Positions 58,439 to 64,000 of a DNA stretch of 64,000 nucleotides are shown here, piece by piece. The notes below the pieces were generated by a model. It was not told where the DNA came from, searched no databases, and saw nothing but the letters and a program-made list of their open reading frames with translations. Numbering within the stretch: the stretch's first letter is position 1; each line of letters begins with the position of its first letter. The position numbers and the translations under genes were made by a program. Source of the stretch: JAPUEK01 sp963815355 (GTDB lineage: Bacteria > Pseudomonadota > Alphaproteobacteria > Rhodobacterales > Rhodobacteraceae); NCBI GenBank assembly GCA_963815355.1, contig CAWFGJ010000008.1, positions 25,808 through 89,807 of the forward strand, in the 5' to 3' direction.

Positions 58439-59131
58439 CTATACCTGCCGCGCCGTCACCCGCGCAGCGCCACCGTCCAGACGGGCAATCACGGTCTCGC
58501 CCGCGATCATCGTCTGGCCCAAGGCCACCAGCGGCTCTACCCCCTCGGGCAGATAGACATCAAGGCGCGAGCCAAAGCGGATCAGGCCAAAGCGGTCGCC
58601 GGCGCGCAGGGTCTGGCCCTCTTTGCCCCAGCACAGGATGCGCCGCGCCACGAGGCCTGCGATCTGCACTACGGCAATCTTGCGCCCGTCCGCCAGTTGA
58701 ACGGCCAAAGAGTTCCGCTCATTGTCCGAAGACGCCTTGTCCAGCGAGGCGTTCAGGAACTTGCCGGGGCGATAGGCGATCTTGGTGATCTGGCCGTCAA
58801 CGGGAAGGCGGTTCACATGGCAGTTGAACACCGACATGAACACCGACACCCGCGTCAGCGCCTGCGGCCCCATGCCCAGCTCTGCCGGGGGAACCGCCGG
58901 TTCGATCAGCGAGACCACCCCGTCGGCGGGCGACAGCACCAAGCCCTCGGTCAGCGGCACCGAACGGACCGGGTCGCGGAAGAAGTAATAGCACCAGACC
59001 GTCAGCCCGACGCCGATCCAGCCCAGCGGCGTCCAGATAAAGAAAAGCGCCAGCGTGATCGCCGCGAAGATCCCGACAAAGCGCCAGCCCTCGGGGTGCA
59101 TCGGTTTCAAAAAGGTTCCTAGCATCGTCAT
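58439..59131 (-). CDS. psd: Phosphatidylserine decarboxylase, short form
   Basis: A 230-residue proenzyme that cleaves itself to make a pyruvoyl group. The Gly-Ser cleavage site is in LIRFGSRLDVYLP near the end. Two N-terminal helices (FVGIFAAITLALFFIWTPLGWIGVG) and LSPADGVVSLI are typical of the short archaeal/alphaproteobacterial Psd. The start MTMLGTFLKP was preferred to the upstream methionine. It acts directly after PssA. Confidence 0.95.
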   Translation of the reverse strand: MTMLGTFLKPMHPEGWRFVGIFAAITLALFFIWTPLGWIGVGLTVWCYYFFRDPVRSVPLTEGLVLSPADGVVSLIEPAVPPAELGMGPQALTRVSVFMSVFNCHVNRLPVDGQITKIAYRPGKFLNASLDKASSDNERNSLAVQLADGRKIAVVQIAGLVARRILCWGKEGQTLRAGDRFGLIRFGSRLDVYLPEGVEPLVALGQTMIAGETVIARLDGGAARVTARQV

Positions 59132-59218
59132 AAGCGGCCCCCTGCGTTTGAGGCGGGATACCCTGCCCTGCCCCTGCGGGCAATTAAAAAGGCCGTGCGT
59201 GCCGGGCCAGCGCAGCAA

Positions 59219-59605
59219 TCAGGGCTCGAAACTGCCTTCCATGTCCTTGTGGAACAAGACCATATCGCCCAGATCGCCGGGAATTTCCCAAAACCGCACG
59301 CGTTGGCCACCGTCTGACGTCGTGATCCGCCAGCAGGTCCATTCTGTCGAGACGCCGAAAATCTCGCAGTAGGTGCCGCGCTCCATCTTCCAGCGGCCCG
59401 TTTTGGCGTGGAAGATGGACGGGCCATCGGTGCGGGTGGTGCCGTCTTTGGACCATTCTTGCCACATGGCATCGGCACGTGTGGCCCCCGGATCGCCGTA
59501 GATCACGCTGCGCCCAGCCAACTTCTCCGCCGCCGCCGTGCCAGAGGTATTGCCGACGCAGGCCGCCAGTGACAGGCCAAGCAGCAAGGGAAGGATCGGT
59601 CGCAT
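59219..59605 (-). CDS. Putative lipoprotein of unknown function
   Basis: A 128-residue protein with a lipoprotein signal MRPILPLLLGLSLAAC (lipobox LAAC, Cys16). The mature part contains SVIYGDPGATRADAMWQEWSKDGTT, then two tryptophan-rich stretches and CEIFGVSTEWTCW with two cysteines. I do not recognise the family. It precedes psd in the same direction at about 85 bases. Confidence 0.8.
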   Translation of the reverse strand: MRPILPLLLGLSLAACVGNTSGTAAAEKLAGRSVIYGDPGATRADAMWQEWSKDGTTRTDGPSIFHAKTGRWKMERGTYCEIFGVSTEWTCWRITTSDGGQRVRFWEIPGDLGDMVLFHKDMEGSFEP

Positions 59606-60098
59606 GGCCACCTCGGGCGGGAAGATTGGGATTGGGCAAGTGACCCTTTGTGCCGCTGGTCTTGCGAAAAGGCAAATGACGAAGGCAGTCATGGAAGGGG
59701 CATTGGTGTGAGGGGCGGGGCTGGCGGTTGCCGGGCCGTGCGGCATCGGGCTGGCGGTAGCCGGGCTGCGACTTGCCCGCCGCGCGAGCGGGGGCGCGCG
59801 ACAGGCCTGCCGGGCGACCGGGACCGCCCGAAGCAACGGGCGGCAGGGGTGCGCGCCTTTCCAGCGTTCGACGTCGTGCTGGGGGCTGGCCGACCGGGGG
59901 TGCGAATTGCGGCACCCGCCGAAACGGCGCGTCTAGGGGATGCTGCGCGATGGCGACGCGCCGCGCAGGCCGCATCGCGGTGCCCGCTTAAACACCGCAT
60001 CTGCCGAATGCCGCGCCGGCAGGATAGCGGCAGCCGAGGGATGCGGCACCCGCCCTATCGCCGCGCCCGTTGGCGCGCGGCGATCGCGGGAGACGTCT
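59606..60098. other. 493-base very G+C-rich gap with short tandem repeat
   Basis: Two copies of GGGCTGGCGGT(T/A)GCCGGGC (59718-59736, 59748-59766) lie with 30-base spacing. The sequence is dominated by GC-rich words with many short inverted repeats. The open frames on both strands overlap and have no family likeness. The lipoprotein promoter must lie at the left end. Confidence 0.55.
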
Positions 60099-60992
60099 TT
60101 ATGCCGGCACGACAAGGCCCTTGTCGCGTGCGAGTTCGCGCATCCGGTTTTGCAGCTTTTCGAACGCCCGCACCTCAATTTGGCGGATCCGTTCGCGGCT
60201 GACGCTGTAGCTTTCGGACAGCTCTTCGAGCGTGACGGGCGTCTCGGCAAGGCGGCGCTTCATCAGCACGTCCTTTTCCCGGTCATTCAGCACCGACATC
60301 GCGTCTTGCAACAGCGCGTAACGGATGGTGAATTCATCCTTTTCCGCGTAGTCGCCCGCCTGATCGCTGTCTTCGTCTTCGAGCCAGTCCTGCCACTGCG
60401 ACCCACCGTCTTCAGAGCCGACCGTGGCGTTCAGCGAGGCATCTGCCCCCGCCATGCGCCGGTTCATGTCGATCACTTCGGTTTCGGTGACGCTTAGGTC
60501 TTTGGCGATGCGGGCCACGTTTTCGGGGTGAAGATCACCCTCTTCCAGCGCGCCCAGTTTTGCCTTGGCTTTGCGCAGGTTGAAGAACAGCTTTTTCTGC
60601 GCCGAGGTGGTGCCGAGTTTCACAAGGCTCCACGAGCGCAGGATATATTCCTGAATGCTGGCGCGGATCCACCACATCGCGTAGGTCGCGAGACGGAAGC
60701 CACGCTCTGGATCAAAGCGTTTGACCGCCTGCATCAGCCCGACGTTGGCCTCGGAGATCACCTCGGCCTGCGGGAGGCCGTAGCCACGATAGCCCATGGC
60801 GATTTTCGCCGCCAGACGCAGGTGGCTGGTGACCAGACGGTGGGCCGCACTGGAATCCTCGCGGTCAACCCAGGCCTTGGCCAGCATGTATTCTTCTTCC
60901 GGTTCCAGCAGGGGAAACTTGCGGATTTCCTGCATGTAGCGGTTCAAGCCCTGTTCCGGGCTTGGTGCGGGTAGATTTGTATAGGTGCTCAT
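60099..60992 (-). CDS. rpoH: RNA polymerase sigma-32 factor (RpoH)
   Basis: The heat-shock sigma factor, 297 residues. Region 2 (LRLAAKIAMGYRGYGLPQAEVISEANVGLMQAVKRFDP, then FRLATYAMWWIRASIQEYILRSWSLVK) and the RpoH box QKKLFFNLR (residues 132-140) identify RpoH and not the housekeeping factor. Region 4 ends with SVSRERIRQIEVRAFEKLQNRM. The start MSTYTNLPAP is chosen over an upstream extension. It precedes the gap at 59606 and follows rluD. Confidence 0.97.
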   Translation of the reverse strand: MSTYTNLPAPSPEQGLNRYMQEIRKFPLLEPEEEYMLAKAWVDREDSSAAHRLVTSHLRLAAKIAMGYRGYGLPQAEVISEANVGLMQAVKRFDPERGFRLATYAMWWIRASIQEYILRSWSLVKLGTTSAQKKLFFNLRKAKAKLGALEEGDLHPENVARIAKDLSVTETEVIDMNRRMAGADASLNATVGSEDGGSQWQDWLEDEDSDQAGDYAEKDEFTIRYALLQDAMSVLNDREKDVLMKRRLAETPVTLEELSESYSVSRERIRQIEVRAFEKLQNRMRELARDKGLVVPA

Positions 60993-61044
60993 CTTTTGCC
61001 CCCCATTATGGTCCGGGTCTGATTTCAGCCCCCGGCGAACCTGT

Positions 61045-61073
61045 CTATTTAAGATACCACTGCCAGCGTTCAA
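61045..61073 (-). promoter_or_regulatory. Candidate rpoH promoter
   Basis: On the minus strand TTGAAC (61073-61068), 17 bases, then AAATAG (61050-61045). A CTTGAAC context resembles sigma-32-like -35 elements, which would fit self-regulation, but the -10 match is weak. Confidence 0.35.
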
Positions 61074-61167
61074 GATCGCTGTATCATCTATTCTTTAACG
61101 AAAGATGGGCATCAATCCGTCGCCCTGTAAGGATTATGTCAAAGCGGTCACGCAAACGTCAGGCTGC

Positions 61168-61205
61168 GGGAGCCTCCGGCGGGAGTATTTTGCGCCAAGA
61201 TGAAC
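61168..61205. repeat. Dispersed intergenic repeat, copy 2
   Basis: GGGAGCCTCCGGCGGGAGTATTTTGCGCCAAGATGAAC, between rpoH and rluD, with a GCCTCCGGCGG hairpin core. It shares this core with the copy at 62719 and the GAGTATT...GCCAAGATGAA core with the copy at 15651. Confidence 0.65.
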
Positions 61206-61225
61206 GCCGGCCCGACGGGGGGCAT

Positions 61226-62335
61226 TCATCCGGTGACGGCGCGGCGCAGGCCTTGGAGCAGTTGGGCCATGTCGGCGGGCAAGGGCGAGGTGAATTCCAG
61301 CATCTCGCCGGTGACCGGATGGGAAAAGCCAAGGGTTGCGGCGTGGAGCGCCTGACGGGGGAAGCTGTTGCCGAGTTCGGCGGTGGCCTCACCAAAGAGT
61401 TTGGGCGCAAGGCGGCGCTTGCCGCCATAGGTCTGGTCACCCATCAGCCCGTGGCCTGCGTGGGCCATATGCACGCGGATCTGGTGGGTGCGCCCGGTTT
61501 CCAGCCAGCATTCCACCATCGCGGCGGTGCCGTGAAAGCTTTCCAGCACCCGGACGCGGGTGACGGCGTGGCGCCCCTGCCCATCCCAGACCACGGCCTG
61601 ACGCTGGCGGTCGGTTTTGTGACGCGCAAGGCCGGTGGCGATTTTGAGGATGCCGCCGGATTCGAAGCTGACACCTTTGGTGCCGCGCAGTCTGGGGTCA
61701 TTGGCCGAGGGGGCGCCGTGCACCAGTGCGATGTAATGGCGGTTGACGGTATGGGCCTCAAACTGGGCGGCAAGGCCGTGGTGGGCGCGGTCGGATTTTG
61801 CCACAACGAGAAGGCCCGTGGTGTCCTTGTCGATCCGGTGCACGATGCCCGGACGCCGCTCACCGCCGATGCCTGAGAGTGTGTCGCCGCAATGGGCCAG
61901 AAGCGCGTTGACCAGCGTGCCCGAGGGCGTGCCGGGTGCGGGGTGGACCACCATTCCGGCGGGTTTGTCGATGACGATCAGGTCGCCGTCTTCCCAAAGC
62001 ACCGTCAGTGGAATGTCTTCGGCCAGGGTTTCCACCGAGACGGGGGGGGCGAGGCGGAGGGTGTAGGTCTCGCCCTCGGCAACCTTGGCCTTGGGGTTTG
62101 TGATGGGCAGACCATCGCGCAGCACATCGCCGTCGCCGATCATCTTCATCAGGCGCGAGCGTGACAGGGCGGCTTGCTCTGGCACGCAGGCGGCAAGCGC
62201 CTTATCAAGGCGGGCGGGGGGGTCTTCGCCGAGGGTGAGGGTCAGGGTTGCCCCGTCGAAGTCTTCGGCCTCATCCGGGCCGAGGTCTTCGCCCGAAAGC
62301 TCAAAGGGTGAGCCGGAACTGGAGGACGAGATCAT
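61226..62335 (-). CDS. rluD: RluD-type 23S rRNA pseudouridine synthase
   Basis: A 369-residue enzyme with an N-terminal S4 domain (RLDKALAACVPEQAALSRSRLMKMIGDG) and the catalytic core. HRIDKDTTGLLVVAKSD carries the catalytic aspartate, and LETGRTHQIRVHMAHAGHGLMGDQTYG is the family motif. The N-terminus is a Ser-rich extension, MISSSSSGSPFEL. Its start codon overlaps the start codon of the divergent DUF6476 gene. It modifies uridines in helix 69 of 23S rRNA in the best-studied members. Confidence 0.94.
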   Translation of the reverse strand: MISSSSSGSPFELSGEDLGPDEAEDFDGATLTLTLGEDPPARLDKALAACVPEQAALSRSRLMKMIGDGDVLRDGLPITNPKAKVAEGETYTLRLAPPVSVETLAEDIPLTVLWEDGDLIVIDKPAGMVVHPAPGTPSGTLVNALLAHCGDTLSGIGGERRPGIVHRIDKDTTGLLVVAKSDRAHHGLAAQFEAHTVNRHYIALVHGAPSANDPRLRGTKGVSFESGGILKIATGLARHKTDRQRQAVVWDGQGRHAVTRVRVLESFHGTAAMVECWLETGRTHQIRVHMAHAGHGLMGDQTYGGKRRLAPKLFGEATAELGNSFPRQALHAATLGFSHPVTGEMLEFTSPLPADMAQLLQGLRRAVTG

Positions 62336-62636
62336 GACGGACGCTCCTGAGGAACCGGGCCTGCCGCCCGCGCTCCGCTTTTTGAAAGGGTTGGTGATCG
62401 TGTTGATGATCACCATGATTGGGGGTGTCATAACCATCACCGGGCTGTTTGTCACCCGGATGCCGGATGCGAATGCGCCGCTGCGTTTGCCAGAGACGAT
62501 CGTGCTGCCGGGGGGCAAGACGGCAGAAGCGGTGACGATGGGCAAAGGCTGGATCGCCGTGGTGACGGCAGATCAGCATATCCTGATTTTCGGGACGGAC
62601 GGGACCCTGCGGCAGGATGTGTTGATCGGGCCCTGA
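62334..62636 (+). CDS. DUF6476 family small membrane protein
   Basis: A 100-residue single-helix membrane protein: MTDAPEEPGLPPALRFLKGL, then a helix from about residue 18 to 38 (LVIVLMITMIGGVITITGLFV). It ends in a beta-rich domain ETIVLPGGKTAEAVTMGKGW to LIFGTDGTLRQDVLIG. The pattern matches DUF6476, common next to rluD in Rhodobacteraceae. A GGAGGA site precedes the ATG. Function unknown. Confidence 0.85.
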   Translation: MTDAPEEPGLPPALRFLKGLVIVLMITMIGGVITITGLFVTRMPDANAPLRLPETIVLPGGKTAEAVTMGKGWIAVVTADQHILIFGTDGTLRQDVLIGP

Positions 62637-62718
62637 AGGGGGTTTGGTTTGGCGGGGGTTTGATTTGCCGGGGATTCAGGTTGGCTTCTGGTCGGGTGGC
62701 GGAGGGGGCGGAGGGGGC

Positions 62719-62758
62719 GGAGCCTCCGGCGGGGATATTTAAGGACAGAAAATGGGGG
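62719..62758. repeat. Dispersed intergenic repeat, copy 3
   Basis: GGAGCCTCCGGCGGGGATATTTAAGGACAGAAAATGG, the same GCCTCCGGCGGG core as copy 2. It lies between convergent DUF6476 and the BtuF-like gene, preceded by tandem CGGAGGGGG words. Confidence 0.6.
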
Positions 62759-62768
62759 AGGCGCGGGG

Positions 62769-63546
62769 TTAGGTGGTTTCGGGCCACAGGGCGGCGAGAA
62801 TGGCGTCGAGGCCCTCGGTCAGGGCGGCGGGACCGGGGGCGAGGATCAGCGGGGCCTTGATTTCATGGATGCGGGCGCTGCGGACGGCGGGGATGTCTTG
62901 CCATCCGGGCCGGGATTGGATGCGGGCGGGGACCAACTTTTTGCCGCACCAGCTGGCCGAGAATCACCTCGGGGGCGCGGGGCGGGATGGCCTCGGGCAG
63001 CAGGATGCGGTCGCGGGCGAGCGGTTGGCGGGCGAGTTCGGGGAAGATGTCATCGCCGCCGGCCACTTCGATCAACTCGCTGACCCAGCGGATGCCGGAG
63101 ATGATCGGCGTATCCCATTCCTCAAAGAACACCCGTGGCCGGTGCGGGCGCGGGGTGGCGCGCAAGGTTGCAAGGCGGTGTTCGTAGCTTTGGGCCAGCG
63201 CCTCGGCCTTGGCCCCTGCCCCGGTCAGCGCGCCCAAGGTTCGGATCATCGACAAGATCCCGGTCAGGCTGCGCTGGTTGAACGCGTGCACTTCGATCCC
63301 TGCGCGGATCAGTTCGGCGGCGATCTCGGCTTGCAGGTCGGAAAAGGTCAGCACCAGATCGGGGGAGAGTTCGAGGATTTTCGGCACGTCGGCAGAGGTG
63401 AAGGCCCCCACGCGCGGCTTTTCGCGGCGCACCCGGGCCGGGCGGACAGCGTAGCCGGTGACGCCGACGATCCGGTGTTCCTGCCCCAGCAGGTAGAGCG
63501 TCTCGACGGTTTCTTCGGTCAGGCAAACGATGCGGTCATAGGCCAT
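62769..63546 (-). pseudogene. Cobalamin ABC-type substrate-binding protein (BtuF-like), one extra base
   Basis: A helical-backbone metal/cobalamin-binding fold. MAYDRIVCLTEETVETLYLLGQEHRIVGVTGYA and LSPDLVLTFSDLQAEIAAELIRAG are typical. No signal peptide is evident, as in a cytoplasm- or periplasm-uncertain subgroup. The frame ends early in RQKVGPRP, but the next frame continues GSWCGKKLVPARIQSRPGWQ, EIKAPLILAPGPAALTEGLDAILAALWPETT then TAA. Removing one base at about 62955-62958 restores about 258 residues. It follows the cbiZ-like gene at five bases. Confidence 0.85.
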
Positions 63547-63551
63547 GGCGG

Positions 63552-63706
63552 TCAGGTTCCGCCCGTGGTCTGGGCCGCGCGTCTGGCGCGTTCGGCGTTG
63601 CGCCAAGTCACCCAGTCCGTTGCCGCCTGACCGATTGCGCGGCGCACGGCGGCCCCCGTCGCCTCGCCCACGGCGGTATGCAGGCCAGCGTAGCGCAGAT
63701 CGCCCG
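63552..63706 (-). CDS. Adenosylcobinamide amidohydrolase-like (CbiZ) C-terminus, truncated
   Basis: Only the last 50 or so residues are present: GDLRYAGLHTAVGEATGAAV, AVRRAIGQAATDWVTWRNAE, then Arg/Ala-rich end and TGA. The YAGLHTAVGEAxGAAV motif and a neighbouring cobalamin-binding gene point to CbiZ, a cobinamide salvage enzyme. The N-terminal bulk is replaced at about 63706 by unrelated sequence. Identification rests on a short segment. Confidence 0.55.
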
Positions 63707-64000
63707 GAACCCATCCCTGGACGACGGGGTCGGCTCACCTGTACACGCGAGAGTTCTTCGAGATCGTTCGCGACCACCTCAGCCCAGAAGGCGTTCTTGT
63801 GCAGTGGATCGACTGGTCTCGCGTTCATCGACGAGGCCCTTCTTCGATCGGTGCTGGCAACCCTGGCGGACGTTTTCCCGCATCTCGTCGTGTACCGGCC
63901 ACCGACCGGGGCCGCGTTGCTTTTCGTCGCCTCGGAAAACCCCTTGGCCCCGAGCCCCAACATCGACAGGGCGCCACCCGCAAGCGGCTCCCCATGCGGG
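63706..64000 (+). pseudogene. Spermidine-synthase-like domain fragment, frameshifted, at a junction
   Basis: In one frame THPWTTGSAHLYTREFFEIV then RDHLSPEGVLVQWIDW; after one extra base near 63818-63822 the next frame gives FIDEALLRSVLATLADVFPHL and VVYRPPTGAALLFVASENPL. These match the middle and later part of large spermidine-synthase-like (fused MFS/aminopropyltransferase) proteins. It lies on the opposite strand and begins abruptly inside the cbiZ-like gene, so a chimeric junction is suspected. Confidence 0.6.

Noticed and set aside
56402..59122. A 906-codon open frame on the plus strand
   Set aside because: It is antisense to the capsule-type, Gfo/Idh/MocA, pssA and psd genes. Long antisense frames are expected at this G+C content, and the product is His/Arg/Gln/Pro-rich with no family likeness.
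59648..60202. A 184-codon plus-strand frame before rpoH
   Set aside because: It is Arg/Ala/Gly-rich with no similarity, overlaps the rpoH 3' end antisense, and competes with equally long frames in other phases.
1..64000. CRISPR arrays, insertion sequences, prophage or integrase genes
   Set aside because: No regularly spaced identical repeats, transposase, integrase or phage structural proteins were seen on either strand.

Overview
The window looks like an alphaproteobacterial chromosome segment from the Rhodobacteraceae (Rhodobacter/Roseobacter relatives). The evidence is high G+C coding sequence, a circularly permuted two-piece tmRNA gene, a trgA-trgB pair, a phr-cfa operon behind an RpoE/ChrR-like promoter, an alpha-type SspB, clade-restricted small families (DUF4169, DUF6476), and three copies of a dispersed intergenic repeat. 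I see no insertion sequence, prophage or CRISPR array. Gene identities come from reading the translated sequence; no database search was run.

Layout. 1-10.3 kb: a divergent transport and catabolism island. livG-livF-livH-livM, an FAD-dependent oxidase and a PhzF-like protein run leftward. A GntR/FCD regulator, DUF3830, TIGR04076, an aldo/keto reductase and a periplasmic binding protein run rightward. A partial SDR lies at the left edge, and twin palindromes sit in the divergent promoter. 10.3-21 kb: SulP transporter, tRNA-Tyr, rlmB, CoA-binding protein, hisA-hisF-hisE, DUF2147, a LysE/Lrp pair, metY, SIMPL protein and GST. 21-31.3 kb: a 1003-residue envelope protein whose ends resemble GspL/PilM and GspC/PilP, hpd with its own Lrp regulator, a Kef-type antiporter, cobT/cobS, cdnL, fdxA and an S4 protein. 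31.3-43.2 kb: a SUV3-like helicase with a basic repetitive tail, TPR and SCP2 proteins, a hydrolase, the phrB-cfa-trgA-trgB operon, a class-V aminotransferase and a lone polyamine-binding protein.

43.5-64 kb: ssrA, a rhodanese/ChrB plus ChrA pair, sspB, a methyltransferase, fumC, DUF4169, an RHH protein, the Anbu cluster (CP-ATP-grasp, alpha-E, transglutaminase, Anbu), pepF, a capsule-type protein, a Gfo/Idh/MocA oxidoreductase, pssA-psd, a lipoprotein, rpoH, rluD/DUF6476, and a BtuF-like cobalamin-binding gene with the end of a cbiZ-like gene. tmRNA and SspB act in the same ribosome-rescue and proteolysis pathway. phrB-cfa-trgAB looks like a photooxidative-stress operon. cobT, cobS, BtuF-like and CbiZ-like form a cobalamin theme.

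Sequence quality. hisA, metY, chrA, the BtuF-like gene and the terminal spermidine-synthase-like fragment each read as intact families interrupted by one apparent extra base. At about 63,706 the sequence switches abruptly from cbiZ-like to an unrelated gene on the other strand. A consensus-error or assembly-junction explanation should be excluded before any of these is called biological.
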